Source of the DNA: Kribbella sp. CA-293567
GTDB lineage: Bacteria; Actinomycetota; Actinomycetes; Propionibacteriales; Kribbellaceae
DNA length: 64,000 nucleotides
Direction of reading: 5' to 3'
NCBI RefSeq assembly: GCF_027627575.1
Contig: NZ_CP114065.1
Coordinates: 5,704,001 to 5,768,000, forward strand
A model generated the notes under the pieces. The model was given only the letters and a program-made list of their open reading frames with translations, was not told where the DNA came from and did not search any database. Shown here one piece after another: positions 40,802 through 49,712 of this stretch; within the stretch, counting starts at the first letter, position 1; each line of letters starts with the position of its first letter. A program made the translations under genes and the position numbers.

Positions 40802-41650
40802 GTGCGAGTGACTCTCCGCGTTCGCCACCTGCTCGTCGGACTGGCCGTCAGCGCATCGCTGATCGCCTGCGCTGATCGCTCGGCAGGAGGTGACAATCCT
40901 GCTACTCCGCCGACGCCGGTCCCGGCAGTCGCGCCGGCCGAACTCGAACTGCCGCCGCTGCATGCCGGCTTCGACTACCAACTGGGCGGTCCGTATCCGC
41001 CTGCCGCCGGGGTCAGGATCGTGATCCGCGATCGCACCGCTCCGGCAGTCAAGGGTCTCTACAACATCTGTTACGTCAATGCCTTTCAGACCCAGCCCGA
41101 CGAGGACGGCCAGTGGGACCAGGACCTGCTGTTGCGCGACAACGCGGGCAACCTCGTGATCGACGAGGACTGGGACGAACCGCTCCTCGACCTTCGCACC
41201 GCCGGCAAGCGCGAGCGGATCGCCGCCAAGGTCAACACCTGGATCGACGGCTGCGCCGATAACGGCTACCAGGCGATCGAACCGGACAACTACGACAGCT
41301 ACACCCGTTCGAAGAACCTGCTGACCGCCGACCAGGCCAAACAGTATCTGTCACTGCTGGCCAAGCATGCGCACTCTCGCCGGCTCGCCATCGGCCAGAA
41401 GAACACCGCCGAACTCGTCGGCGACCGCGCGACGGTCGGCCTGGACTTCGCCGTCTCCGAGGAATGCGGACAGTACGACGAGTGTGCCACGTACGCCGAT
41501 GCCTTCGGCAACAATGTTCTGGTGATCGAGTACACCGCCGAGGGTCTCCGCAAGGCGTGCCGGACCTTCGGCACCCGCCTCAGCATCGTCCGTCGCGACC
41601 TCGACGTCACCACCCCGGACAACCGGGCCTACGTCCGCCGGACCTGCTGA
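40802..41650 (+). CDS. Secreted GH114-like (endo-alpha-1,4-polygalactosaminidase) lipoprotein
   Basis: A 282-residue lipoprotein with lipobox LIAC near residue 21 and a short Pro/Thr linker. The TIM-barrel domain matches the GH114 / TM1410-like group, with FDYQLGGPYPPA, the conserved ICYVNAFQT, DEDWDEPLLDLR and IEPDNYDSYTR near residue 160, which carries acidic residues. The family cleaves galactosaminogalactan-like polymers. It starts at GTG 40802 or at GTG 40808. It is divergent from the GH30 gene. Confidence 0.8.
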   Translation: MRVTLRVRHLLVGLAVSASLIACADRSAGGDNPATPPTPVPAVAPAELELPPLHAGFDYQLGGPYPPAAGVRIVIRDRTAPAVKGLYNICYVNAFQTQPDEDGQWDQDLLLRDNAGNLVIDEDWDEPLLDLRTAGKRERIAAKVNTWIDGCADNGYQAIEPDNYDSYTRSKNLLTADQAKQYLSLLAKHAHSRRLAIGQKNTAELVGDRATVGLDFAVSEECGQYDECATYADAFGNNVLVIEYTAEGLRKACRTFGTRLSIVRRDLDVTTPDNRAYVRRTC

Positions 41651-41706
41651 CTCCGACGGGCGGGAACCAGCGCGAGGCGCCTCGGACACCCGTAGCATTT
41701 GGCAGT

Positions 41707-42348
41707 ATGTCGCAGCCGCAATCACCCTACGGGGGCCCTCCGCAGTACGGGGGCACTCCGCAGTACGGGCCACCGAAGCGCAGCTCAGGACCACTGGTGC
41801 TGGTCATCGTGCTTGGACTGGTGCTGATCGCGACGGTCGTGGTGGGTGTGGTGGTCTTGCTCGGCAGGGACGATTCCGGAGCTGGCGACGGCGGTTCCAC
41901 GGAAGGCAAGTCGGCGGGGCGGGCGTCGTCGCCGGAGTCGGTGCAGTTCCGCCCGGTGCTCAAAGCGGAGCCGAACGGATGCGGCACGACGGCCCCCGTG
42001 TCGGCCAACGATGCTTGCGACGAGGACAAGACCCTCTACACCTTGGGTCCCGTCGAGCTGGACGGTGCTCGCGTCACCGAGGTACGAGCCGGCCAGAACG
42101 AGGGCGGCGGCCCTAGCTGGATGGTCAACCTGACACTGGACTCCGAGGGCGAGGCGGCCTTCACCAGGCTGACCGCGGACCTTGCGGCGAAGAGGCCGCC
42201 GCTGAACCAGATCGCGATCGTCGTCCGCGGCAAGGTCGTCAGCGCTCCGGTGGTGATGGAGCCGATCACCGGTGGCAAGGTCCAGATCACCAGGTCCGAG
42301 TTCACGAAGGACGACGCCGACAAGCTGGTCGCCGAAATCACCCGCTGA
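41707..42348 (+). CDS. Membrane protein with SecD-like extracellular domain
   Basis: A 213-residue protein. A Gln/Pro/Gly/Tyr-rich N-terminus of about 25 residues (PYGGPPQYGG repeats) precedes one membrane helix (about 30-52). The outside domain (about 75-213) resembles the P1-head subdomain of SecD, as seen in LTLDSEGEAAFTRLTADLA and IAIVVRGKVVSAPVVMEPITGGKVQI. It is a stand-alone domain, not a translocase, and its role is unknown. ATG 41707 has little ribosome-binding sequence. Confidence 0.78.
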   Translation: MSQPQSPYGGPPQYGGTPQYGPPKRSSGPLVLVIVLGLVLIATVVVGVVVLLGRDDSGAGDGGSTEGKSAGRASSPESVQFRPVLKAEPNGCGTTAPVSANDACDEDKTLYTLGPVELDGARVTEVRAGQNEGGGPSWMVNLTLDSEGEAAFTRLTADLAAKRPPLNQIAIVVRGKVVSAPVVMEPITGGKVQITRSEFTKDDADKLVAEITR

Positions 42349-42362
42349 CGTCTCCGTGGTCT

Positions 42363-42773
42363 TCAGCCGTCGGCGAGGTCGGTCAGCATCCTGATCAGCG
42401 ACCGTCGGTCCGCCGGGGAGAGTTCGGCGAGCAACTCGTCCTCCATCGCGTGGACCGCGGCCCGCACTTCGGCCAGCCGGCTCTCCCCCGCCGGGGTCAG
42501 CCGGACCTGCCGGTTGCGCCGGTCGGCCGGGTCCTGCTCGCGAATCACCAGGCCGTCCCGCGCAAGTTCGTCGAGCAGCGTGATCAGCCGCGACTTGTCG
42601 TAGCCGATCGCGGTCGCCAGCGCGAGCTGGTTGGCGGCCGGCTGCTTCGCCAGGTGCGCCAGTACGCCGTACCCCCACATCGAGAGGCCGTACCGGCGCA
42701 GCAAGGGTTCCTCGGCGAGCATCAGCCGCCGGGCGATCCGCCCGAACAGCGATCCCAGGTCTTCGCGCTGCAT
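42363..42773 (-). CDS. MarR-family transcriptional regulator
   Basis: A 136-residue winged-helix repressor. The DNA-binding core includes LALATAIGYDKSRLITLLDEL near residue 50 and the wing DPADRRNRQVRLTPAG near residue 85. MarR proteins often respond to phenolic or oxidative ligands and repress the divergent gene, here the SRPBCC protein. The intergenic DNA carries repeated GCAGATGCATA motifs that are candidate operators. Confidence 0.92.
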   Translation of the reverse strand: MQREDLGSLFGRIARRLMLAEEPLLRRYGLSMWGYGVLAHLAKQPAANQLALATAIGYDKSRLITLLDELARDGLVIREQDPADRRNRQVRLTPAGESRLAEVRAAVHAMEDELLAELSPADRRSLIRMLTDLADG

Positions 42774-42803
42774 GTCTCGGATGATAGGCGCTGGACAATG
42801 ATA

Positions 42804-42832
42804 CGCAGATGCATATGATGTGCAGATGCATA
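42804..42832. promoter_or_regulatory. Direct repeat of GCAGATGCATA between the MarR and SRPBCC genes
   Basis: GCAGATGCATA occurs at 42805-42815 and again at 42822-42832, 17 bases apart. The second copy contains TGCAGATGCA (42821-42830), a TGCA-N2-TGCA palindrome shared with sites near 62.3 and 63.6 kb. It overlaps the start of the SRPBCC gene, so it is probably an operator. Confidence 0.6.
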
Positions 42833-43221
42833 CTAATTATCTGATCGCCCACACCCGGTCCATCACGATCGCAGCCCCGCCCGAGACCGTCTTCGACCTC
42901 GTCTCCAACCCCGTGACCCTGCCCGACTGGGCGCCCGGCTTCGCCCGTACCGTCCGCCCCGACGGCAACCACTGGGTAGTCGAGAACGCTCAGGGAGAAG
43001 CCCGGATCCGCTTCGAGACCTCCCGCGACCAGGGCACCGTCGACCTCGGCCCCGCGGACGCCCCCAGCCCCGGCGCCTTCACCCGGGTCCTCCCGAACGG
43101 CACCGGCAGCGAGTTCCAGTTCACGCTGCTCTTCCCGCCGGACACCCCCGAGGAGGCCATCGTTCAGCAGTTGGTCGTCGTCGAGACAGAACTCGAAGCG
43201 GTCCGCGCCCTCTGCGAGTGA
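42826..43221 (+). CDS. SRPBCC/polyketide-cyclase-like protein
   Basis: A 131-residue START/Bet v 1-like domain protein, beginning SITIAAPPETVFDLVSNPVTLPDWAPGF. The fold has a large hydrophobic cavity and binds small hydrophobic compounds. The pairing with a divergent MarR gene suggests that the two share a ligand or that the MarR protein represses this gene. It starts at ATG 42826 or GTG 42820, both inside the repeated operator-like motif. Confidence 0.82.
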   Translation: MHTNYLIAHTRSITIAAPPETVFDLVSNPVTLPDWAPGFARTVRPDGNHWVVENAQGEARIRFETSRDQGTVDLGPADAPSPGAFTRVLPNGTGSEFQFTLLFPPDTPEEAIVQQLVVVETELEAVRALCE

Positions 43222-43354
43222 CCGCTCGACACGCCGTCGTTGCCACAACGTGCAAAAGCTTTTCTGGTATGGACCTCCTGCTCGATAGGGTGGCCGCACA
43301 ATCGTCGGTGCGACAGGCCCTCGGGGGGCATCGAGTACTTAGGGAGATCAGCAG

Positions 43355-44329
43355 ATGCGAATTCGTCAACTTGCTCTCGCAGTGGCCGGGCTGAGCCTGG
43401 TCACCGGGGCCGCGATGACCGGCCAGGCCACCGCGGCCGTGCAGGGCAAGCCCCAGCCGCCCCACCGCGACATCGCCAAGGCGCTGAAGCAGATTCCGAT
43501 GACCAAGGCCCAGGCCGCTGCCGCCGCCTGTGGCGTTCAGGTCGGTGGTGTCACCGCCGCCGGTCTGAACGGTGGCTACGACATCACCGCGACCAAGCCG
43601 GTGACCGCGAAGCCGTTCCAGCAGTACAAGCTCTTCGGTATCCGCGCCAGCTCGAGCTGGTACTACTACGAGCCGTCCTCCACCGTCAACTACCTGGCCG
43701 GCTTCGTATTGCAGAGCGGCAACCTGTACGCCGCCGCCGAGACGTACAAGAACGGCTCGGACATCCCGGTCGCCAGCTCGAGGAAGCTCGGCACGGGCTG
43801 GACCGGCTTCTCCGCCCTCGCGAGCGCCAACTACTACAACGAGTTGACCGGCGCCGGCCACCTGAACCTGTACGGCCTGCACGCCAACGGCTCGCTGTAC
43901 CGCTACAGCGTCAAGGGCCCGACCGGCCCAGTCGCCAGCTACGGCAGCGCTCCGGGGTACAAGTCCTTCAAGGCGATCACCGCGATCGCTTCGACGGCGA
44001 CGTACGACACCCTGCTGGCGACCACCAAGCAGGGCGCTCTCTGGACGATCCGCATTCCCACCGTGTCGCCGATGAAGGGCACCTTGAAGGCGGTCCGTAC
44101 GACCGGCTTCGCGGCCTACGACCAGATCATCGCGCAGCGCTGCGGCGCGAGCAGCACGCTACTCACCGGCTTCAACAACACCACCAACACCGCCGCCGTG
44201 TTCGCCATGAGCAAGGCGAACGGCTCGAAGACCGTCATCAACACCATCGGTAGCTTCGCAGCACCGCAGGACGCGAACACCCACTTCCTCTACACCGGTA
44301 GCGGCGGCCCGCAGCTCGTCGGCGAGTAA
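43355..44329 (+). CDS. Secreted protein, probable beta-propeller
   Basis: A 324-residue protein with a clear signal peptide (residues 1-28, ending ATAAV). The mature part has repeated Tyr/Gly-rich units such as GNLYAAAETYKNGSD, GHLNLYGLHANGSLYRYSV and GWTGFSAL, which look like blades of a tachylectin-type propeller. I find no catalytic motif. It may bind glycans. GGGAG lies 12 bases upstream, and a strong terminator follows the stop, so it is a single-gene unit. Confidence 0.72.
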   Translation: MRIRQLALAVAGLSLVTGAAMTGQATAAVQGKPQPPHRDIAKALKQIPMTKAQAAAAACGVQVGGVTAAGLNGGYDITATKPVTAKPFQQYKLFGIRASSSWYYYEPSSTVNYLAGFVLQSGNLYAAAETYKNGSDIPVASSRKLGTGWTGFSALASANYYNELTGAGHLNLYGLHANGSLYRYSVKGPTGPVASYGSAPGYKSFKAITAIASTATYDTLLATTKQGALWTIRIPTVSPMKGTLKAVRTTGFAAYDQIIAQRCGASSTLLTGFNNTTNTAAVFAMSKANGSKTVINTIGSFAAPQDANTHFLYTGSGGPQLVGE

Positions 44330-44367
44330 CTCTCACCGCATGAACTGAGCACCACCACAGCACCACC

Positions 44368-44402
44368 AGAAGCCCAGGTCACCGACCTGGGCTTCTGCCT
44401 TT
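44368..44402 (+). terminator. Rho-independent terminator
   Basis: AGAAGCCCAGGTC (44368-44380) and GACCTGGGCTTCT (44384-44396) form a perfect 13-bp stem with a 3-base loop, followed by GCCTTT. It also faces the convergent PASTA gene. Confidence 0.9.
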
Positions 44403-44409
44403 CCCGCAG

Positions 44410-45282
44410 TCAGCGCCTGGCCGTCACGGTCAGCGTGATCTTCGTGCCCGGTGTGACCATCGTGCCGGGAACAGGCGAGACCCGGAGAAGCTCGCCCGCC
44501 GGGTAGTTCGGGGACTTGGCGGTGATGATCACCGGACGCAGACCGAGGCTGGTGATCAGGTCGGCATAGCGCTGGCCGGTCACATCGCTCCCGTTCGGCA
44601 AGAGCTGCTCGTGCTCCGGGACGCCGACCCGGTCGGGAACCACTCTGATCCGCTCGAGGATGCGGTCCACCTCACCCGCGTTCGTGGACGACTCCGCCCG
44701 GAACCAGATCTTCAACGTCGGGAAGTACACCATCCCCGAGCACACGTCACCTCCGCCGAACCCGCCGGCGGCGCAGGACGTCCGCTGGCGCTCGGCCCGG
44801 ACGCCGTCGAGCTCGAACCTCACGTCGGGCCGGAAGCCGAAGCGGTAGTGCGGCCCAGGATCGCCCGCCCCCAGCTCGACGCTCTCGACGCCGGCCGGCC
44901 GGCTGGTCGCGCAGAAGTGGGCGGGGCGAGGGCCGACGAGGACGGTGTCCTGCTGCGGCGTCATGCACCTCACCTGCCCCGTCCCCCATTCCTTCGGGAC
45001 CGTCACGCCCACGTGGCCGAGGCCGACCAGCCGCATCTCCGCCGGAAGCGCGGACGGAGGTGTAGATGCCGCGGGGATCTTCGGGTTGGTGCCGGGGGCA
45101 ACGAGCAGCGCTGTCCCGCCGGCTGCGATCAGAACGGCTGCCGCAGCTGCCGAAGAGACCGCCGCCGTACGACGACGCCGGCGCCGCCGCGCACCCGCGT
45201 GCAGCGCCTCGAGCGGTGGCGGCCCGACCGGGGTCTGCTCGCCCGCTCGCTCGAGCAGGTCGGTCAGCTCGGATTCGTTCAT
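44410..45282 (-). CDS. Membrane protein with C-terminal PASTA domain, sigma-factor partner
   Basis: A 290-residue protein. A cytoplasmic N-terminus of about 35 residues ends in a run of arginines, followed by one membrane helix (about 40-62). An extracellular region with several Cys residues follows, then a PASTA-like domain (about 235-290, with ADLITSLGLRPVIITA and VSPVPGTMVTPGTKITLTV). PASTA domains bind peptidoglycan fragments. ATG 45282 overlaps the stop of a SigE-type sigma gene by one base. It may therefore be an anti-sigma or sensor that reports cell-wall state (inference). Confidence 0.78.
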   Translation of the reverse strand: MNESELTDLLERAGEQTPVGPPPLEALHAGARRRRRRRTAAVSSAAAAAVLIAAGGTALLVAPGTNPKIPAASTPPSALPAEMRLVGLGHVGVTVPKEWGTGQVRCMTPQQDTVLVGPRPAHFCATSRPAGVESVELGAGDPGPHYRFGFRPDVRFELDGVRAERQRTSCAAGGFGGGDVCSGMVYFPTLKIWFRAESSTNAGEVDRILERIRVVPDRVGVPEHEQLLPNGSDVTGQRYADLITSLGLRPVIITAKSPNYPAGELLRVSPVPGTMVTPGTKITLTVTARR

Positions 45283-45776
45283 CAGATGCCTCGCAGTTCT
45301 GCCAGATTCGGATCCCTGGCCAGCGTTTTCAGCGCCCTTGCCAGCCGGCTCTTCACGGTGCCGGAGGCGACTCCGAGCACGGATGCCATCTGCTCCTCGC
45401 TCAGATGCGCGTAGTACCGCAGTACGACGGCCGTGCGCTGCTCTTCGGTCAACCGATCGAGCGCCCGCATCACCGCGTCGTAGTCGTCGACGCCTGCCGT
45501 CTGGTCGATCCCTGGTCGATCGGGCAGCACAGCCGCCGGCTTCTCACCCGTCCACCGCCTCCGTCGCGACGAGAGGAAGAGGTTGATCAGGATCCGATGC
45601 ACATAGGCATGCCGGTCCTCGGCCACCCGCACCCGCTCCCACTTCAGCAGGCACCGCTCCAGCGCGCTCTGCACCAGATCCTCGGCCTCAGCCTGCCCAC
45701 ACCCCAGCAGCACAGCCGACCGCACCAGCCCCGCCCAGCGCGCGGCCACATAGTCACTGAAGTCGTCCTCACTCAT
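45282..45776 (-). CDS. SigE-family (ECF) RNA polymerase sigma factor
   Basis: A 164-residue ECF sigma. Region 2 covers about residues 8-75 (AVLLGCGQAEAEDLVQSALERCLLKWERV) and region 4 about 105-160 (RLTEEQRTAVVLRYYAHLSEEQ, GTVKSRLARALKTL). It belongs to the actinobacterial SigE family, which is paired with membrane proteins of variable type. ATG 45776 has GGTAGGTGGG as ribosome binding site. It is coupled to the PASTA-domain membrane protein. Confidence 0.93.
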   Translation of the reverse strand: MSEDDFSDYVAARWAGLVRSAVLLGCGQAEAEDLVQSALERCLLKWERVRVAEDRHAYVHRILINLFLSSRRRRWTGEKPAAVLPDRPGIDQTAGVDDYDAVMRALDRLTEEQRTAVVLRYYAHLSEEQMASVLGVASGTVKSRLARALKTLARDPNLAELRGI

Positions 45777-45864
45777 GCCCACCTACCTTCACCCTCTAGA
45801 CACGATGGCACCCCGAATAGGTTCCCCAGACCTGAAAGCGGGCGGTAGAGGGTCGGGGGTCAGG

Positions 45865-46845
45865 TCACCTCAGGGCTGGTGAGGCGGCGTCCGGGACCAG
45901 TAGGCGGGGGGTGCCGGTGGGGGTGATCGGTGTCGACCAGACGTCGGAGGAGGTGCCTCGGCGGAGGGCGTAGAGCAGGGTGTCGTTGCCGCGCCACAGG
46001 GGCTGGTCGTCGACCGCGCGGTCTTCGGCGGGGTGCGTGACGCGCTTCGTGGCGAGGTCCAGTACTGCGAGCTGCCAGCTGCCGTCGGACTTCTTCTGCT
46101 TGTACGCGATCCGCTTGCCGTCCGGCGACAGCGACGGGCATTCGACGTTCTCCGCGATCGCCTCGCCCCGGAAGCGGCGTCGGTCCCCCTCGATCAGGTA
46201 CGTCTTCCCCTTGCTGCCCAGGGTGACGTAGAAACGGTTGCCATCGGCAGCGAAGGTGATGCCCCAGTAGTTGATGTCCGAGGCGAAGTAGCGGCGCCCG
46301 TCCACGAAGACGGGGAGTTCCTCGATGCTCTTGAGCAGACGGCGCTGCTTCAGGTCGTAGAGTCCCGTCCGGGTGGAGAACCCGGTCGCCGCGTAGGAGT
46401 CGCCGGTGACGAACAACGTCCAGTTGACGATGGTGCCGTCGGGCGAGACGCGGGCGCGGCTCGGCGTACCGGGCAGGGTCTGCTGGTGCTTGATCTCGAG
46501 GTCCGGCCCGAGCACCAGCATCTCGGTCAACGGCGGCAAGGAGCCGGGCTTGACCCGCAAACAGATGCTCGTACCGCGGGCCGTGGCGAACCGGTCGCAG
46601 TCGAGGCCGCCGACCTGCCGGGGTCCCTCCGGATCGGAGACCGACGCCGCGGCGAGCTTGCCCTGATCGGGGCCCTCGGCAAGGTTCGAGACATACAAGT
46701 TGCCAGAGGCAAGCGTCAGCCGGCCGGCCACCACCGGCCTGGCATTGACCGCTGGACCGCCGGTGCGGGCCTGGACGACGTACAGGACGCCTGCGCCGAT
46801 CAGCAGCGTCATGCCGAGCGCACCCACCAGGAACTTCTTCATCAT
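45865..46845 (-). CDS. Membrane-anchored PD40-type beta-propeller protein
   Basis: A 326-residue protein with one N-terminal membrane helix (about residues 5-25) and WD40/PD40-like repeats. The repeat signatures are RARVSPDGTIVNWTLF, GITFAADGNRFYVTL and PSLSPDGKRIAYKQK, as in TolB-like proteins. No enzymatic domain is visible. ATG 46845 overlaps the upstream MFS stop by four bases, and GGAAGG lies close upstream. It is the third gene of the phosphoesterase - MFS - propeller operon. Confidence 0.82.
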   Translation of the reverse strand: MMKKFLVGALGMTLLIGAGVLYVVQARTGGPAVNARPVVAGRLTLASGNLYVSNLAEGPDQGKLAAASVSDPEGPRQVGGLDCDRFATARGTSICLRVKPGSLPPLTEMLVLGPDLEIKHQQTLPGTPSRARVSPDGTIVNWTLFVTGDSYAATGFSTRTGLYDLKQRRLLKSIEELPVFVDGRRYFASDINYWGITFAADGNRFYVTLGSKGKTYLIEGDRRRFRGEAIAENVECPSLSPDGKRIAYKQKKSDGSWQLAVLDLATKRVTHPAEDRAVDDQPLWRGNDTLLYALRRGTSSDVWSTPITPTGTPRLLVPDAASPALR

Positions 46846-48068
46846 GCTTCCTTCCATGGCCGCACGACGGCGGCGGCGATCACGACCACCAGCAGCGCGG
46901 CAGTCGTCAGCAGCAGGGCAGGACGCAGGTCCCACAGTGTCCACACCAGGCCCACGAGCACGGCCGACACCATCCGGGCCAGCGCTTGACCTGTCTGGAG
47001 CAACGCGAGCCCACTCGCCCGCAGATGTTCAGGGAGTAGAGGACCGGCCGCGGCCGGCAGTACGCCGTCGGTCGCGGCGTAGAAGGCACCGTGCAGGGCC
47101 AGTGCGGCAACGGCCAGCCAGGGACTCGTCACCGGACCACAAAGCAGAACGAGCGCGAGAACCAGCGCCGCATGCCCGGCCAGGAAGAGCTTCCAGCGAC
47201 CGATCTTGTCGGCCAGCCGGCCGAACGGAACGGCCAGCAGCAGGAAGGTTCCGGCCGTGCCGATCGGCAACAGTGGGAACAACGCCGTACTGACATCCCA
47301 CCGACGCTGCAAGGCGAGGTAGACGAAGGAGTCGGTGATCGTCACGAGGCCGAGCATCGCCGCCCAGCCGCAGCACCGGCGAAAGGATTTGATCCCCAGC
47401 AGGCTGAGCATGCCCCGGAGCGGGACGGCCACGGCAGGACCGGTTCGGGGCCGATCCTTCACCAGCAACACCAAGAGCAGTACGCCGCACCCGGCGATGC
47501 AGAAACTGCCGACGAAGACAGCATCGAAATCGCCGAAGCTCGCCCACAGCACCGCTGCTGCCACCAGCGGGCCCAGCAGGGCCCCGACGGTGTCCATCGC
47601 TCGATGGATACCGAACGCCCTTCCCAGGTTCTCGGGCTTGGTACTCAGCGAGATGAGCGCGTCGCGGGGCGCCGTACGGATCCCTTTGCCCGCCCGGTCC
47701 AGCGCCAGGACTCCCCCGATCGCGGCGACCGAGGAGCCGGCCGCCAGCAGTCCCAGCTTGCTGACCGCTGACAACCCGTAGCCGATGCCGGCGACGGCTT
47801 TGAGCCGCCGCCAGCGATCGGCCACGTGCCCGCCGACAAGTCGCAGTACCGCGGTCGCTCCGGCGTACAGCCCGTCCAGCAGACCGAACTGCAGGGGGTT
47901 GAGGCCGAGCCCGATCACCAGATAGAGCGGCAGAATCGCCGTCACCATCTCCGAGGAGATGTCGGTGACCAGACTGACCACCCCAAGTGCTACCACGTTG
48001 GCAGGCACCCGGCGCCACTTACGATCGACCTTGGTCGAGGTACTACCGCGAGTCTCGGCGAGATACAT
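46842..48068 (-). CDS. MFS transporter
   Basis: A 408-residue major facilitator with twelve predicted helices. The motif A region between helices 2 and 3 reads GGHVADRWRRLKAVAGIGYGL, and AVPFGRLADKIGRWKLFLAGH repeats it in the second half. It is a drug or metabolite exporter-like protein. It starts 12 bp after the phosphoesterase stop and ends in a four-base overlap with the propeller gene, so all three are probably one transcript. Confidence 0.9.
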   Translation of the reverse strand: MYLAETRGSTSTKVDRKWRRVPANVVALGVVSLVTDISSEMVTAILPLYLVIGLGLNPLQFGLLDGLYAGATAVLRLVGGHVADRWRRLKAVAGIGYGLSAVSKLGLLAAGSSVAAIGGVLALDRAGKGIRTAPRDALISLSTKPENLGRAFGIHRAMDTVGALLGPLVAAAVLWASFGDFDAVFVGSFCIAGCGVLLLVLLVKDRPRTGPAVAVPLRGMLSLLGIKSFRRCCGWAAMLGLVTITDSFVYLALQRRWDVSTALFPLLPIGTAGTFLLLAVPFGRLADKIGRWKLFLAGHAALVLALVLLCGPVTSPWLAVAALALHGAFYAATDGVLPAAAGPLLPEHLRASGLALLQTGQALARMVSAVLVGLVWTLWDLRPALLLTTAALLVVVIAAAVVRPWKEA

Positions 48069-48080
48069 GAGCTGTGCCTG

Positions 48081-49679
48081 TCAGTGGCAGGTGTAGGTCG
48101 GGCTGGCGTCGAGCACCTGGTTGTTGAGACCCAGCAGCGTGCTCTGGAAGGTGTTGTCGGTCATCGACAGCTTCAGCACCCCGAAGGTCTCGAGGAGCTT
48201 GGCGGTCGACGGGTGGCCCGAGGTGACCGGATAGAGCGTCTTGCCACCGGTACCACCGATGATCTGGACCGGACCGTTGGAGTTGACGTTGCCGTTCTTG
48301 TCCTGCGGCAGGAAGCGTTCGTAGTGGTGGTCGTGGCCGTTCAGGACCAGATCGGCCTTGGCGTTGACCACGGTCTCCCACAGCGGGACGACGGCTTCGT
48401 TGTCGCCGTGGTCACCGGAGCTGAACCGCGGGTGGTGGTAGTAGACCGCGATGCAGCCCTTGGTGTTCGCCGCCAGGTCGGCCTTCAGCCAGGTCAGCTG
48501 CGCCGGCTCGGCCAGACCGTTCTCACCGCTGAAGTCGTTGGAGTCGATGGCGACGAAGTGCCAGTTCCCCTTGTCCCAGCTGTAGTACCGCTTGCCCTGC
48601 GGCTTCGCGATCGCACTGCCGAAGTACTGCTCGTACCCGGCGAACGCCGGCGAGCTGTAGGTCTCGTGGTTGCCGGGGATCGGCTTGGTGATGGACTTGA
48701 ACCGGCCCCAGCTCTTGTCGTAGTAGTTCCGGAAGTCCGACAGGTGGGCGTCGTCGTACTGGTTGTCTCCCATCGTGATCACGTTGGCCGGCTTGATGAA
48801 GTCGACCACGTTGGCGGTCTTCGGGTGGATGCAGCTGGAGCTGGACGCGGTGCACTGGTCGGCGATGTCGCCGGCGGCGGCCAGGACGAAGCTCCCGGTG
48901 CCTCCGCCCACACTGGTCTTGACCGTGATCGCGGTACTCGCACCCGAGACGTTGCCGGCCAGGTCCTTGGCCCGCACCGTGTACTGGTACGACGTGTCGG
49001 CGGTCAGGCCGGTGTCGTTGAACTGCGTGGTGGCACTCGACCCCACCACGGTGCCGTTGCGCAGTACGTCGTACCCGCTCACGCCGACGTTGTCGGTCGA
49101 AGCGGTCCACGACAGGTTCGCCGAGGTGGCCGTGATGCCGCTGGCCGCGAGGCCGGACGGCACGCTCGGCGCCTGGGTGTCACCGCTGGAGTCGACGGTG
49201 CCGTAGACCTCCAGTTCGTACAGCGAGTAGCCGTAGCTGGTGGCTCGCTGGGTCCCGACCAGGCGGACGTACCGGCCACGGGCGCCGAGACCGGTCAGGT
49301 CGTCGGTGCCACCGTTGCCGCTGGTCACCGACTTCACGGTGGTGAAGTTGGTCCCGTCGTTGGAGACCTCGATCCGGTAGGCCTTGCCGTAGGCGGCCTC
49401 CCAGAGCAGTTTCACCCGGTTGATCGCGGCCGGCTGACCGAGATCGACGCTGATCCACTGCGGATCGACGCCTTCCAGGCTGCCCCAGCGGGTCGAAGTA
49501 CTGCCGTCGACAGCCTTCTCGCCGGTCAGGACACCGTCCTCGTTGCTGGAGGTGAGCACCGGCTTCTGCCGCGACAGCAGGGAATCTGCCGTCGTTCCGG
49601 CGGTGGCCTGCGCGGCACCGAGGCCGACCACCAGTAATACCGGTAACAACACTGCGGAAATCTTCGTGCGTTTCTTCAT
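48081..49679 (-). CDS. Secreted metallophosphoesterase with F5/8-type C and FN3 domains
   Basis: A 532-residue secreted enzyme. The signal peptide covers residues 1-27. An F5/8 type C-like carbohydrate-binding domain covers about 30-160 (EKAVDGSTSTRWGSLEGVDPQ), an FN3 domain about 170-255, and a calcineurin-like phosphoesterase domain about 265-530. The metal ligands are in LAAAGDIADQ, MGDNQYDD, PIPGNHETY, YYHHPRF and VLNGHDHHYER. It probably dephosphorylates extracellular phosphate esters. AACTCCCAG gives a GGGAG ribosome binding site. A 19-bp palindrome lies upstream. Confidence 0.9.
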   Translation of the reverse strand: MKKRTKISAVLLPVLLVVGLGAAQATAGTTADSLLSRQKPVLTSSNEDGVLTGEKAVDGSTSTRWGSLEGVDPQWISVDLGQPAAINRVKLLWEAAYGKAYRIEVSNDGTNFTTVKSVTSGNGGTDDLTGLGARGRYVRLVGTQRATSYGYSLYELEVYGTVDSSGDTQAPSVPSGLAASGITATSANLSWTASTDNVGVSGYDVLRNGTVVGSSATTQFNDTGLTADTSYQYTVRAKDLAGNVSGASTAITVKTSVGGGTGSFVLAAAGDIADQCTASSSSCIHPKTANVVDFIKPANVITMGDNQYDDAHLSDFRNYYDKSWGRFKSITKPIPGNHETYSSPAFAGYEQYFGSAIAKPQGKRYYSWDKGNWHFVAIDSNDFSGENGLAEPAQLTWLKADLAANTKGCIAVYYHHPRFSSGDHGDNEAVVPLWETVVNAKADLVLNGHDHHYERFLPQDKNGNVNSNGPVQIIGGTGGKTLYPVTSGHPSTAKLLETFGVLKLSMTDNTFQSTLLGLNNQVLDASPTYTCH

Positions 49680-49712
49680 GGGCTGAACTCCCAGGGGCGG
49701 GTGATGAGAATT

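Noticed and set aside
47826..49637. 603-codon open frame opposite the phosphoesterase gene
   Set aside because: It has shadow composition, no domain and no ribosome binding site. The minus-strand gene has clear metal-binding motifs.
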